The notes: a model not told the origin generated them from the sequence alone. A DNA stretch of 64,000 nt from Longimonas halophila (GCF_002554705.1 NZ_PDEP01000008.1:126106-190105), one strand, 5' to 3'. Shown: positions 1 to 9,591, numbered from the stretch's first letter. Numbers and translations: made by a program.

Positions 1-831
1 GGTGCCGACAATGCCTGCGACCAGGAATCCCCAGAGCAGCACGACGGGCCACGGAAAGGATGCCTCGGCCCGCGTGTAGCCGTCGATCCAGAGGAGCGTG
101 TCGGGCGCAGCGGCGAGCGGTTGGGGACCAGAGGGACCGTCGATCGTGGCATGATCAGCCGCATCCAGTAGAAAATCGGGTAAGAACATGGCCTCGCGGG
201 ACGTTACGGCGCGGTCGACCTGCGGTCCGAGGGCCAGGTAAAACCCGAAGGTGGTCCAGGGCCGGTCGGATACGTAGCGGTCGAGCATTTCGCGGAAGGT
301 GAGCTGCGGGTCGGGCGCGTCGGACCAATCGACGGTGGGCCACACGTCGGTGCAGGCGTCGCGAATCCGTGTCGAACAGTTGTCGAACAGGAAGTCGTAG
401 CGGTAGACGCGGTTTTCGGGCTGGGCGTTAGTGCGCAGAAATCCCACGAGGGCGCTGCGCTGCTCGGGCGTGAGGTTGAGCGTCTGCTCCACTACGGGTC
501 GCCCGAGCTGCTCGTAATGCCGCAGCGCCGCTGGAAACGAAGCCACGCTCAAATAATAATCGAGCTGTCCGTACAAAAATTTAGGGACGAACCAACGGTC
601 GAACCGGAAGGTGCCGTAGTTGTAGAGCCGGTCGATGCCTTGCTCCGGGTCGTGCACGCGCACCGCGCTGTGGCCAAAGGCTTCGTACACAGCGGGTCCG
701 GGCAGAATGGTGATGAGCGAGACGTCGGCTTCGGACGAGAGATCGGCGGTCTGTGCGGCTGCGGCATCGGGGCCTGCCAGCAGAATGATACCCATCAGTA
801 CCGCGGCTACATATCGAGAAACCCAGGCCAT
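1..831 (-). CDS. DUF4105 (Lnb N-terminal periplasmic domain) protein, C-terminus cut by window edge
   Basis: Reading the minus strand from ATG at 831 gives an uninterrupted frame to base 1, so the 3' end lies outside the window. The product begins with a signal peptide (about residues 1-26, ending AAAAQ). The body is typical of DUF4105/Lnb N-terminal periplasmic proteins of Bacteroidota: a YEAFGHSAVRV motif, a LYNYGTFRF stretch, and FLFDNCSTRIRD with the conserved Asn-Cys-Ser. The last visible residues form a hydrophobic segment, the first of the C-terminal membrane helices often seen in this family. Family function is not established; the conserved His and Cys suggest a papain/NlpC-like hydrolase fold, which is inference. 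It is divergent from the endonuclease III gene, sharing a 108-bp promoter region. Confidence 0.85.
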   Translation of the reverse strand, partial: MAWVSRYVAAVLMGIILLAGPDAAAAQTADLSSEADVSLITILPGPAVYEAFGHSAVRVHDPEQGIDRLYNYGTFRFDRWFVPKFLYGQLDYYLSVASFPAALRHYEQLGRPVVEQTLNLTPEQRSALVGFLRTNAQPENRVYRYDFLFDNCSTRIRDACTDVWPTVDWSDAPDPQLTFREMLDRYVSDRPWTTFGFYLALGPQVDRAVTSREAMFLPDFLLDAADHATIDGPSGPQPLAAAPDTLLWIDGYTRAEASFPWPVVLLWGFLVAGIVGT

Positions 832-939
832 ACGTCGTCCATTGTGATACGCGTTGTGTACGGCGGATGTCAACGAGAGCACTGCTCCACGGTTCGTCAG
901 CACACGTTCGCTTCGCATCTGATAACACGCTTTTATTCT

Positions 940-1788
940 GTGGGACGCACCGACCGCGCACGCATCACCCTGTCACGCCTCCGCGACGCCATCGACCGCC
1001 CGGCGACCGAGCTCCAATACACGAATCCGTACGAGCTGCTGGTCGCGGTCATCTTGTCCGCACAGTGCACCGACGAGCGCGTGAACAAGACCACGCCGAA
1101 GCTCTTCGAGGCGTTTCCAACGGTCGAAGACATGGCTCAGGCGGATGCGGAGGATATCTACCCGTACATTAAATCGGTCACGTTCCCGAACAACAAATCC
1201 GGCTATTTGGCGAAAATGGCCCGGAAAGTCTGCGACGAATTCGGGGGCGAAATCCCGGACACCGTATCCGACCTACAGAAACTCTCGGGCGTCGGACGCA
1301 AGACAGCGCAAGTCGTTGTCAATGTGGCATTTGATGTAGCTGCGCTTCCGGTGGATACGCACGTATATCGCACGTCGCACCGCATTGGACTCGTTACGCG
1401 GGATGCGAACACACCCACCAAGGTGGAGCGCCAGCTCAAGCGTATCATTCCGCGCACAGACTGGGGCGATGCGCACCACCTGCTCATCCTGCACGGACGC
1501 TACACCTGCACCGCGCGCAACCCGTCATGCGCGTCCTGCGTGCTTACCGACATCTGCACGCACTATACGCGCCTGCAGCGCCTGCCCGACCCGATGCCGG
1601 AGCTTAGCACGCGCAAAGGCGACTACTTCTGCCGCACCTGCGACTCGTTTTTCGATGAGCCGGATACGCACATCGATCGCTACGACATGGAGCAGATGGC
1701 CTGCCCCCGCTGCGGCTCGATGATGGTCTTTCGCACCCGCGATGGCCAGCCCACCAAGCAGCCGCTCGACTTTCGGGTGAATGGGTAG
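940..1788 (+). CDS. nth: Endonuclease III with C-terminal zinc-ribbon extension
   Basis: DNA glycosylase/AP lyase of base-excision repair. I chose the GTG at 940 (VGRTDRARIT...) because family homology starts here; the frame stays open upstream without similarity. The 282-residue product has the HhH motif LSGVGRKTAQVV with catalytic Lys121 and catalytic Asp139 (PVDTHVYR). The [4Fe-4S] loop is Cys190-x6-Cys197-x2-Cys200-x5-Cys206. Family members usually stop soon after that loop at about 210-220 residues. Here about 65 further residues carry CRTC (231-234) and CPRC (255-258), a probable structural zinc site. The gene is followed after 78 bp by gpmI on the same strand. Confidence 0.93.
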   Translation: MGRTDRARITLSRLRDAIDRPATELQYTNPYELLVAVILSAQCTDERVNKTTPKLFEAFPTVEDMAQADAEDIYPYIKSVTFPNNKSGYLAKMARKVCDEFGGEIPDTVSDLQKLSGVGRKTAQVVVNVAFDVAALPVDTHVYRTSHRIGLVTRDANTPTKVERQLKRIIPRTDWGDAHHLLILHGRYTCTARNPSCASCVLTDICTHYTRLQRLPDPMPELSTRKGDYFCRTCDSFFDEPDTHIDRYDMEQMACPRCGSMMVFRTRDGQPTKQPLDFRVNG

Positions 1789-1866
1789 CATACCCGTTGT
1801 CTGGCGACGCAGCGCGCTGTGCCGCTGTTCTCGACAAACTGGTCTTCTTTACACACCAACCTGCTT

Positions 1867-3396
1867 ATGACGCCTTCTGAAAAGCATCTGCTGCTCATTC
1901 TCGACGGCTATGGCCTGGCCGACGACCCGTCGGTGAGCGCCATTGATGCTGCCAACACGCCGCACATTGACGACCTGTTTGCGGAGCATCCGCACGCCCG
2001 GCTCACCGCCTCGGGCGAGGCCGTGGGGCTGCCCGACGGCCAGATGGGCAACTCCGAGGTTGGCCACATGAATCTGGGGGCTGGACGCGTGGTGTATCAG
2101 GAAATTACGCGCATCAACAAAGCCATTCGAGACGAATCGTTCTTCGAGAATGAGCCGCTGGTGGAGGCCGCACGCCATGCCAAAAAGAAGGACAAGAAGC
2201 TGCACCTGATGGGCTGCTTCTCGGATGGCGGCGTGCACAGCCACCTCGACCATCTGTACGCTCTCTTGCAACTGGCCGCCCGCGAAGGGCTCGACCGCCG
2301 TCAGGTGTGCGTGCACGCCTTCACCGACGGGCGCGACACCGATCCGCACGGCGGCACCACCTACCTGCACGAGTTTCAGCAAGAAGCGAAGCGCGCAGGC
2401 GTAGGGCGCATCGTGTCGATTGTGGGGCGCTACTACGCGATGGACCGCGACGAGCGCTGGGAGCGCACCGAACGGGCGTACCGGCTCCTTACCAAGGGCG
2501 AGGGCAAATCCTTCGAGGACCCGATGGCAGCCCTGCAAGACAGCTACAGCGATGGCATCACCGATGAGTTTGTGGAGCCGCGCCACATCACACACGGCGA
2601 CCGCACCCGCACGCACGTTGCTGATGGCGATGCGGTGATCTTCTATAACTTTCGTGGCGACCGCGCCCGCCAGATCACGCGTGCCTTTACCGAAGACGAC
2701 TTCGACGGCTTCGACCGCGGCAAAAAGCTCGATCTGGAGTACGTCATCTTCTCGCCCTACGACGAGACGTTCGACCTGCCCGTAGCCTTTCCGAAGCTGA
2801 ATCTGGAAGACACCATCGGCGAGGTCATTTCGGCGCAGGGCGGCACGCAGCTCCGCGCCGCCGAAACTGAGAAATATCCGCACGTTACGTACTTCTTCAG
2901 TGGCGGACGCGAAGAGCCGTTCGAGGGCGAAGATCGCATCATGGTGGATTCGCCAAAAGTAGCCACCTACGACATGCAGCCCGAGATGAGCGTGCCTGAA
3001 CTCTCGGAGCGCGTGGCCGAGGCGCTGGGCGCACAGGACTACACGCTGGCCGTGGTTAACTTTGCCAACCCCGACATGGTCGGCCACACGGGCGATTTTG
3101 ACGCCACTGTGCAGGCCGTAGAAGCGGTAGATGCCGCCACGCGCACCGTAGTCGAGGCGGCCCTGGAGGCCGGATACAGCATCAGCATCATTGCCGACCA
3201 TGGCAACGCCGACAAGCTGAAGAACCCGGATGGCAGTCCGAACACCGCGCACACCACGGCGCTGGTGCCGCACCTCATCATCAAAGACGGCGTGTCGGCC
3301 ATTGACGACGGCAAGCTCGGTGACGTGTCGCCCACCATGCTGAAGATGCTTGGCATCGATCCGCCCGAGGCGATGACTGGCTCGGTGCTGGTGTAG
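1867..3396 (+). CDS. gpmI: 2,3-bisphosphoglycerate-independent phosphoglycerate mutase
   Basis: Cytoplasmic glycolytic/gluconeogenic enzyme interconverting 3- and 2-phosphoglycerate through a phosphoserine intermediate. The 509-residue length is normal for the family. The metal-binding N-terminus LLLILDGYG, the catalytic serine loop GNSEVGHMN (Ser63), GRYYAMDRD, FRGDRARQ and the C-terminal ADHGNAD metal motif are all present. The ATG at 1867 gives MTPSEKHLLLILDGYG, matching the usual short lead-in; 16 more in-frame upstream codons have no family similarity. A strong rho-independent terminator follows at 3431. The next gene, sppA, is convergent. Confidence 0.97.
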   Translation: MTPSEKHLLLILDGYGLADDPSVSAIDAANTPHIDDLFAEHPHARLTASGEAVGLPDGQMGNSEVGHMNLGAGRVVYQEITRINKAIRDESFFENEPLVEAARHAKKKDKKLHLMGCFSDGGVHSHLDHLYALLQLAAREGLDRRQVCVHAFTDGRDTDPHGGTTYLHEFQQEAKRAGVGRIVSIVGRYYAMDRDERWERTERAYRLLTKGEGKSFEDPMAALQDSYSDGITDEFVEPRHITHGDRTRTHVADGDAVIFYNFRGDRARQITRAFTEDDFDGFDRGKKLDLEYVIFSPYDETFDLPVAFPKLNLEDTIGEVISAQGGTQLRAAETEKYPHVTYFFSGGREEPFEGEDRIMVDSPKVATYDMQPEMSVPELSERVAEALGAQDYTLAVVNFANPDMVGHTGDFDATVQAVEAVDAATRTVVEAALEAGYSISIIADHGNADKLKNPDGSPNTAHTTALVPHLIIKDGVSAIDDGKLGDVSPTMLKMLGIDPPEAMTGSVLV

Positions 3397-3430
3397 GCCT
3401 TCCCCCGTTTCCCGCCCCCAACAACGCACA

Positions 3431-3472
3431 CCGCCCGCTCCCGGCGTATCAGCCAGGAGCGGGCGGTTTTTT
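3431..3472 (+). terminator. Rho-independent terminator after gpmI
   Basis: An 11-bp perfect stem (3431-3441 with 3456-3466, arms CCGCCCGCTCC / GGAGCGGGCGG) is followed by six T residues. The T-run is only on the plus-strand side, so it mainly serves gpmI rather than the convergent sppA. Confidence 0.92.
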
Positions 3473-3492
3473 GGTTTGGGGATGCGAAGTAC

Positions 3493-5283
3493 CTACTCGA
3501 ATCGAATATCTACGGGCAAGCGCGCCTGGATGGTGCCATGGGTGCCCACAAGGCGTTCCAGGGCCTGCCGTTGCTCCAGGAACGTGCGCTCAATCTCGGT
3601 GGTCGTGAGCGCGCGGAGGCGGTGATGCACGCTGGTGTTGAGCGACTCGTTAAAGCGCTCAAAGAACGTCTTCGGGCGCGGCAGCACGCGAATGCGGTAC
3701 GGCCCCTCGCCCATGTTGGCGGCTTCAGCGGCACGCTGCACCGCCAGACTGAGGCTCCCGATTTCATCCACGAGTCCGACCTCTTGAGCGTCGCGGCCCG
3801 ACCATACGCGACCGCCAGCAATCTCTTCGACGGCGGAGCGATCCATGCCTCGCCCGTCAGCCACGCGCTTCAGGAAGGTGTCGTAGACCTGGCGCGTGCT
3901 TTCTTCGAGCCGCTGCTGCTCGTCGTCGCGGAACGGCTGCACGCCGGAGTAGATGTCGGCGTATGGACTGGTCTGCACGGCATCGAACGTAATGCCGAGC
4001 TCGTTTTCGAGAAAGCCGCTGGCGTTAAAGAAGACGCCAAAGACACCGATGGAGCCAGTGATAGTGTTTTCTTGGGCAATGATGGTGTCGGCTCCTGCGG
4101 CCAGGTAGTAGCCACCCGAGGCTGCCACGTCGCCCATCGACACGATGACAGGCTTCTCGTTGGCCGCGCGGCGCAGTGCGTTCCACATCACTTCCGATGC
4201 AGCGGCGCTGCCGCCGGGCGAGTTCACGCGCACCACGATAGCATATACGTCCGAGCTGGTGCGGGCCTCATTCATCGCCTCAATGAACGGCTCCGATGCG
4301 GCTGTCTGCTGGTCGCCAAACGCCGTGGGCTCGCCACCCGGCACGATGTTGCCCTCGACGTACACAACCGCCACGCTCCCGTTCTCAGCAACCGACAGCC
4401 CCGCCTCTTCGGCCGGCACGCCCGCGTATTGCGACACGCCCACGGTGGTCAGGCTGCTGGCACCGGTTCGCTCGCGGATGGCGTCCTCAATCTCGTTTGG
4501 GTAGAGCAGCGCATCCACCAGTCCGGCCTCGTATGCGGCCTCGGCACTCAAAACTGGATCTTCGCTTGCCAGGCGGCGAATTTCGGTCGCCTCCATGCCG
4601 CGCCCGCTTCCGACCTCCTCGCTAAACTGATCGTTCTGCGATTCCAGCAGAGCCTGGAGCTGCAGACGATTTTCCTCGGAGAGGTCGTCGCGCAGAAACG
4701 GCTCCACCGCAGCCTTAAACTCGCCCACGCGTACAATCTTCGGCTCAATGTCAAGACGCTCCAGGGCGTTGCTGAAAAACGGCTGCGACGTGTAGAAGCC
4801 GTTCATCTGAAACATAGACACCGGCGGAATAAACACGCTGTCAGCAGCGGTAGCCAAGTAAAGTTCTTTCTCGCCCATCCCGGCGTCGGTGCCCGACGCG
4901 ATGACCGGCTTGCCGCTTTCTTTGAACGTGGCGATGCTCTCGCGCAGGTCGTCGAGGCGGGCCCACCCCGAGGTGGCTGAGCGGATGCGCAACCATACGC
5001 CATCAATGCGCTCATCGGCGGCTGCCTTTCGGAGTGCGCTGTTAGCATCGGTCATGTCGAACGAGGGGCCATCGCCCAGCGCCTGCGCAATAGGGTCGTT
5101 GGCCATACGCTCCGGAATATCGCCGTTCACGTCGATAACGAGCACGGAGCTGGGCTGTACGGTGGGTGTAGACTCTGAAGAGAGAGCAATGGCAAAGAAG
5201 AACAGAACAAAGAACACGATGATGCCCCCGAGGGCAATGAGCGTGCCCAGAACGCTGGCCAGGAGCGTAGAAAGAAACCGCAT
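3493..5283 (-). CDS. sppA: Signal peptide peptidase SppA, long (67-kDa) type
   Basis: Membrane-anchored serine protease that degrades cleaved signal peptides. The 596-residue product starts at 5283 (MRFLSTLLASVLG), giving a single N-terminal membrane anchor (about residues 8-35). It has the duplicated clp/crotonase-like domains of long SppA. The general-base lysine lies in FKAAVEPFLRDDLS, equivalent to the E. coli SppA Lys209 region. The nucleophile serine lies in NSPGGSAAASE in the second domain. An in-frame extension to 5346 exists but would place residues before the anchor. The gene is monocistronic, convergent with gpmI, and separated from hrcA by a 628-bp gap. Confidence 0.95.
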   Translation of the reverse strand: MRFLSTLLASVLGTLIALGGIIVFFVLFFFAIALSSESTPTVQPSSVLVIDVNGDIPERMANDPIAQALGDGPSFDMTDANSALRKAAADERIDGVWLRIRSATSGWARLDDLRESIATFKESGKPVIASGTDAGMGEKELYLATAADSVFIPPVSMFQMNGFYTSQPFFSNALERLDIEPKIVRVGEFKAAVEPFLRDDLSEENRLQLQALLESQNDQFSEEVGSGRGMEATEIRRLASEDPVLSAEAAYEAGLVDALLYPNEIEDAIRERTGASSLTTVGVSQYAGVPAEEAGLSVAENGSVAVVYVEGNIVPGGEPTAFGDQQTAASEPFIEAMNEARTSSDVYAIVVRVNSPGGSAAASEVMWNALRRAANEKPVIVSMGDVAASGGYYLAAGADTIIAQENTITGSIGVFGVFFNASGFLENELGITFDAVQTSPYADIYSGVQPFRDDEQQRLEESTRQVYDTFLKRVADGRGMDRSAVEEIAGGRVWSGRDAQEVGLVDEIGSLSLAVQRAAEAANMGEGPYRIRVLPRPKTFFERFNESLNTSVHHRLRALTTTEIERTFLEQRQALERLVGTHGTIQARLPVDIRFE

Positions 5284-5911
5284 AGAGGTTGAATCTGCAT
5301 GAACGAGAACAAAACGGCCGTTGTATCCCCCCAGACGTTCGAACAAATGTGCCTGAGCACGTGCGCTTAAGCATATACGCCGGGAAGATACAGCCCTGAG
5401 CTACCCTGCGAAGGGGAACGGCTCAGCAGTAGGGAACGGCCCGGTACATGTACGTGTGAGGCGCATGCACCGTTACATGCACCTACTTATAGCCCGCAAG
5501 GGGGTAGGGGGAGGCGACGAAAAGAAACTACCGTGCGTCTCCTTAAGTACAGCATGGTACCATGTACAGCGCCTCAAACGCAACCAGCGCTTCATGCTGT
5601 TACATGTTTTTGCGAAACGATTAGCTGGCTGTTCACTTAGGAACTCTCATACATCGATGGGAGGACGAGAGCGTGTGCATAGGTTCCTTGCAAGACGTGT
5701 GAAGCACAACGACGCAAGGCTCCGAGCATCCGCTTGAAGCCCCATCCGCTGAGATCGTTCAATAACCGTAGCACTGCACGCAGGGCCCAACACGGGTGTC
5801 CTGCAAAAAGTAAGTGTGCAGCCCCGTACGACCATCATGCGCGTACGACCACTGTACGCCCGCCCTGCTCCGTGCATTTGCATTCGCTGTTGCCCAGAAG
5901 CACCGATACCC
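5284..5911. other. Intergenic region between divergent sppA and hrcA
   Basis: This 628-bp gap must hold the promoters for sppA (minus) and the hrcA-grpE-dnaJ cluster (plus). I looked for a CIRCE operator (TTAGCACTC-N9-GAGTGCTAA), the usual HrcA target, and did not find one. Short palindromes such as GTACATGTAC (about 5444-5453) and several TACATG repeats are visible but cannot be assigned. A possible 93-codon frame at 5456-5737 has no recognisable similarity and is not called. Confidence 0.5.
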
Positions 5912-7039
5912 ATGAGCGCGCCCCCCCGTTCTGCGTCGTCCGACCGCTCGCGCGACACGCGCTCTGTTCAGCAGACCGACCGACCGCCGCTGACCGAGCG
6001 CGAGCGTCGCATCCTTCAGTTAGTCGTGCAGCACTTCATTGACACGGCGGGGCCCGTCGGCTCGCGGTCGCTGGCCCGCCAGTTCGACATCGGCCTGAGT
6101 CCGGCCTCCATCCGCAACACGATGGCGGATCTGGAGGACATGGGGTACCTCGACCATCCGTACACCTCGGCGGGGCGTATGCCCACCCAAATGGGCTACC
6201 GCACGTTTGTGGACGAGCTGATGCAGGCTCCGAAGCTCTCCGATGCCGAGCGACAGGTGCTTAAGATGCAGCTGGCCCAACTCGTTAGCGATACCGACGA
6301 AATGCTGCGCGAGAGCACGAAGCTGCTTAGCAAGCTCTCGAATCTGCTCGGCGTTGCCCTCAGCCCCCGCCTGTCGACAGGCGTGCTGGAGCGCCTCGAT
6401 ATTGTGCCCCTCACCGGCCCGCGCCTGCTCTTTGTGCTCAACGTGAGCGGCGGCCTTGTAAAAACCATTGTACTTGACTTTGAGGCCGATGTCGACCGCA
6501 GCGATCTCGACCGCATCGTGTCGATGCTTAATGAGCGCTTGGCTGGGCTCACCCTTGCCGAGATCCGAGACACGCACGAAGAGCGTGTGCGCGACCTCGA
6601 CGACTCGACCGGCATCGTTGATTTGATGCAGGCAGAGGCGACGCCGCTCTTCAGCGAACCGCAGCAAGGCCGTTTGCAGCTTGGGGGAGCGCGCAACCTG
6701 TTGAATCAGCCCGAATTTCAGGAAACGGATGACATCCGCCACTTCTTTGAATTGCTGGAAGACGAGGCCCTGCTCATTGACCTGCTTGAAAACCTATGCA
6801 CGACGCCCGATGCCGCAGGCAATACCTATGTGCGCATCGGCAGTGGCAACGACGACGACGAAATGGCGTCGTACTCCATTGTCGTGTCGCCGTACCGCAT
6901 GGGTAGCACCGTGGGCACCCTTGGCCTGATGGGGCCCACGCGCATGAACTACCCCCGCGCTGTGGCACTCGTGCAGACCATGGCCGATGTGCTCAATCGC
7001 TCGAACGGCGACGATTCATCCGGCGACACGGCGTTGTAG
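5912..7039 (+). CDS. hrcA: Heat-inducible transcription repressor HrcA
   Basis: Represses heat-shock genes by binding CIRCE operators. The 375-residue product has the N-terminal winged-helix region (LTERERRILQLVVQHFIDT, then SIRNTMADLEDMGYLDHPYTSAGR), followed by the GAF-like HrcA domain and the C-terminal GLMGPTRMNYPRAV block. The ATG at 5912 is preferred because an upstream in-frame extension is unlike the family; even so, about 25 extra residues precede the winged helix. It is first in an hrcA-grpE-dnaJ cluster. dnaK is not in the window. Confidence 0.95.
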   Translation: MSAPPRSASSDRSRDTRSVQQTDRPPLTERERRILQLVVQHFIDTAGPVGSRSLARQFDIGLSPASIRNTMADLEDMGYLDHPYTSAGRMPTQMGYRTFVDELMQAPKLSDAERQVLKMQLAQLVSDTDEMLRESTKLLSKLSNLLGVALSPRLSTGVLERLDIVPLTGPRLLFVLNVSGGLVKTIVLDFEADVDRSDLDRIVSMLNERLAGLTLAEIRDTHEERVRDLDDSTGIVDLMQAEATPLFSEPQQGRLQLGGARNLLNQPEFQETDDIRHFFELLEDEALLIDLLENLCTTPDAAGNTYVRIGSGNDDDEMASYSIVVSPYRMGSTVGTLGLMGPTRMNYPRAVALVQTMADVLNRSNGDDSSGDTAL

Positions 7040-7107
7040 CTCTGGAGCCTGCGCTGCAGCCTGCTACCTCCTTACTATCCTTTTTGATTACACCGTTCAC
7101 GCTATAC

Positions 7108-7722
7108 ATGGCCACGAATCCTTCTTCCCCAACGACCGACGAAGACCCGCTGCTGAACGACACAGCCCCCGATCCGGCTGCGCCCGACACGCCTGCGAAT
7201 CCTGATACGTCTGCTGAAGCCGCAGCATCCAACGAGCGGGTAGCTGAACTCGAAGCCCAGATTGAGGCCCTCGAAGCTGAGCGCGACGCCATCAACGACC
7301 AGTTTCTGCGTAAAGCCGCCGAACTGGAAAACGTACGAAAACGCCTGAATCAACAGATCGAACGGCAGTTTGAATCAGGCAAGGTCGAGGCGATTAACGC
7401 GATACTCGGCACCATTGACGACCTGCAACGCTCGCTCGATGCCGCCGACCAGTTCAAGGAGAATGACAACCTTGAAGCTGCCTACGAGTCGTTGCGCGAC
7501 GGGCTGGTGCTGGTGCACGAGAACTTCCACAGCGCACTCGGCGATATCGGCGTGGAGCGGATTGAAACCGAAGGTCAGCCCTTCGATGAGCACAAGCACG
7601 AAGCGATGATGCAACAACCTGCCGATAATGTGGAGCCCGGCACGGTGCTCAACGAGATTCGCGCGGGCTACCGGATGGGCGACCGCGTGGTGCGCCATGC
7701 CCAGGTCGTTGTTGCAAAGTAG
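7108..7722 (+). CDS. grpE: Nucleotide exchange factor GrpE
   Basis: Co-chaperone that releases ADP from DnaK. The 204-residue protein has an acidic, Pro/Ala-rich N-terminus (about residues 1-40), a long coiled coil (about 45-105) with ELENVRKRLNQQIE, and the C-terminal beta domain with HEAMMQQPADN and VLNEIRAGYRMGDRVVRHAQVVV, which is diagnostic. The start is the ATG at 7108; a TTG eight codons upstream is less likely. It lies 68 bp after hrcA and 131 bp before dnaJ, consistent with one heat-shock operon. Confidence 0.97.
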   Translation: MATNPSSPTTDEDPLLNDTAPDPAAPDTPANPDTSAEAAASNERVAELEAQIEALEAERDAINDQFLRKAAELENVRKRLNQQIERQFESGKVEAINAILGTIDDLQRSLDAADQFKENDNLEAAYESLRDGLVLVHENFHSALGDIGVERIETEGQPFDEHKHEAMMQQPADNVEPGTVLNEIRAGYRMGDRVVRHAQVVVAK

Positions 7723-7853
7723 TGCACTGAACAAGTCCGCACGCCTTGGCATTCCATAGCGGTGATGCCAGATCCCCGAATGCCCCCGTGCCATGCGGCC
7801 CTCTGGCTGCTCTCCTGTTTCTGCTGCCTGTTTGACTGTTGCCCTCCGACCTC

Positions 7854-8993
7854 ATGCCCGAAGACTATTACGACGTACTTGGCGTTTCGCGCGATGCCTC
7901 GGATCGCGAAATCAAGAAAGCGTATCGCAAGAAGGCCATGAAGTACCATCCGGATCGCAACCCGGATGACGAGGAGGCCGAGCAGAAGTTCAAGCAGGCT
8001 GCCGAAGCGTACGAGGTGCTTTCGGATGCGGAAACGCGCCAGCGCTACGACCGCTATGGGCATGCCGGATTGGGACAGAATGGCGGTGGCGGACGCAGCG
8101 GCGGCTTCCAGGATATCAACGATATCTTTAGCGCCTTCAACGACATCTTCGGCGGGCGGGCCGGACGCTCGCGGCGCTCCAGTGGGCGCCCCGGCAGCGA
8201 CTTACGCGTGAAGCTGCCGCTTACGCTCAAAGAGATTGCCAACGGCACGCAGAAGAACATCAAGGTGCGCAAGTACGTGGCGTGCGACGACTGCGACGGC
8301 ACCGGCGCCGAAGGCGGTGTTGACGGTGAGAACCACGTCATGTGCAATGAGTGCGATGGCACCGGCGAGATTCGCCAGGTGTCGCGCTCGGTCTTTGGCC
8401 AGTTCGTAAATGTGCAGGCTTGTCCCAAGTGTAACGGCGAGGGGCGTATCATCGAAAACCCGTGCGACACCTGCAGCGGCAAGGGGCGCTACGAAGGGGA
8501 GGAAACCATCAACGTGAGTGTGCCTGCGGGCGTCACCGAAGGCAACTACCTGACGATCTCCGACGCTGGAAATGCGGGCATCCGCGGCGGCCTGGCGGGC
8601 GATCTGCGCATTGAGATCAAGGAGAAGCCGCATGAGCACTTCGTGCGCGATGGGCTCGACCTCTATTATGACCTCTACCTCTCGTTTCCTGATGCCGCCC
8701 TCGGCACCGAAGTCGAAGTGCCTACACTGAAAGGCCGGGCCCGCATCCAGATCGATGCAGGCGTGCAGCCGGGCAAGATTCTGCGGATGCGCGAGCGGGG
8801 CATCCCCGACCTCAACAGCTCCGGTCGTGGCGATCAGATGATCCGTGTGCACGTGTGGACGCCCCAGGATCTCACGAACGAGGAGATCGATATGCTTGAA
8901 GAGTTACGTTCGCATCCCAATTTCCACCCGAATCCGGACAACCAGGCGCCGAAGAAGTCGTTCTTCCGTAAAGTGCGCGATGTCTTTTCCTGA
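7854..8993 (+). CDS. dnaJ: Chaperone DnaJ (class A)
   Basis: Stimulates DnaK ATPase and delivers unfolded clients. The 379-residue protein starts at the ATG at 7854 ([16 protein letters not shown]). The J domain has HPD at residues 32-34. A Gly/Phe-rich linker is followed by four CxxCxGxG-type zinc motifs ([32 protein letters not shown]) and the C-terminal substrate-binding domains. The last member of the heat-shock cluster, it is followed after 44 bp by a flavin reductase gene on the same strand. Confidence 0.98.
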   Translation: MPEDYYDVLGVSRDASDREIKKAYRKKAMKYHPDRNPDDEEAEQKFKQAAEAYEVLSDAETRQRYDRYGHAGLGQNGGGGRSGGFQDINDIFSAFNDIFGGRAGRSRRSSGRPGSDLRVKLPLTLKEIANGTQKNIKVRKYVACDDCDGTGAEGGVDGENHVMCNECDGTGEIRQVSRSVFGQFVNVQACPKCNGEGRIIENPCDTCSGKGRYEGEETINVSVPAGVTEGNYLTISDAGNAGIRGGLAGDLRIEIKEKPHEHFVRDGLDLYYDLYLSFPDAALGTEVEVPTLKGRARIQIDAGVQPGKILRMRERGIPDLNSSGRGDQMIRVHVWTPQDLTNEEIDMLEELRSHPNFHPNPDNQAPKKSFFRKVRDVFS

Positions 8994-9037
8994 CGCTGCG
9001 TACAGACGCTCTATTGCCCGCTTATGCCTTGCTTGTC

Positions 9038-9583
9038 ATGTCCACGCGCACCGAAGCGCCCCCCCTGCGCAGTACTCTGCGCCGCTTGCCCTCCCCTGTC
9101 GTTGTTGTTACCACGTACGCCAAGGGTAAACCATGGGGCATTACCATCGGGTCGTTCACCAGCGTCTCGCTCGACCCGCCGCTGGTCAGCTTCAACGTAG
9201 ACCGCAACGCGCAGTCGCATGCCGCCCTGCACGAAGCGGGGCGCTGCGCCATCCACCTGCTCGATGACACGCAGGTCGCCTTCGCGAATCACTTCGCCCG
9301 CCCCGATCTTGCGCCGGAAGAGCAGTTTCAACCGGTCGCCTACACCCCCGACGCGCACCAGATTCCCATTCTGGAGGGCAAGGCCGCTGTGCTGCATGCG
9401 CGCATCGAAAATGCCCATTCGGCGGGCGACCACACCATCTTCGTGGCCGAGGTCGAGCGCATTACGCCGCGTGAGAATGCGCAGGGCATCACGTATGTAG
9501 AGCGCGGCTATCACGCTGTGGGTCATGAGCTGGGCGGCACTGCACTGTCGCCCGTAAGCACCTCGTCTAACGGCTCATCTTGA
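9038..9583 (+). CDS. Flavin reductase-like (FMN-binding) domain protein
   Basis: Single-domain, 181-residue member of the flavin reductase-like family (PF01613 type). The N-terminal RRLPSPVVVVTTYAKGKPWGITIGSFTSVSLDPPLVSFNV is the FMN-binding signature. HFARPDLAPEEQF and HTIFVAEVERI match later parts of the family. It probably reduces or binds FMN for a partner monooxygenase; no partner is nearby, so the substrate is unknown. The start is the ATG at 9038, with a TTG at 9014 as alternative. Its last 24 codons are nearly duplicated at 11438-11518 (see repeats). Confidence 0.88.
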   Translation: MSTRTEAPPLRSTLRRLPSPVVVVTTYAKGKPWGITIGSFTSVSLDPPLVSFNVDRNAQSHAALHEAGRCAIHLLDDTQVAFANHFARPDLAPEEQFQPVAYTPDAHQIPILEGKAAVLHARIENAHSAGDHTIFVAEVERITPRENAQGITYVERGYHAVGHELGGTALSPVSTSSNGSS

Positions 9584-9591
9584 GCGCCCAG
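9511..9591 (+). repeat. 81-bp imperfect direct repeat, copy A (3' end of the flavin reductase gene)
   Basis: Aligned by eye with 11438-11518 at a constant offset of 1927 bp, this segment matches at 67 of 81 positions without gaps. It covers the last 24 codons and the stop of the flavin reductase. Most differences between the copies are synonymous in the flavin reductase frame (for example GCT/GCC, GGT/GGC, CAT/CAC). The two copies bracket the protease gene and a MITE. Confidence 0.9.

Noticed and set aside
1849-3429. 526-codon open frame antisense to gpmI
   Set aside because: The plus strand encodes a full family-length GpmI with all motifs. The antisense frame is open because of codon bias in high-GC DNA; it has no recognisable similarity.
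5456-5737. 93-codon frame upstream of hrcA
   Set aside because: Basic, low-complexity composition with no family match in a divergent promoter region; more likely non-coding.
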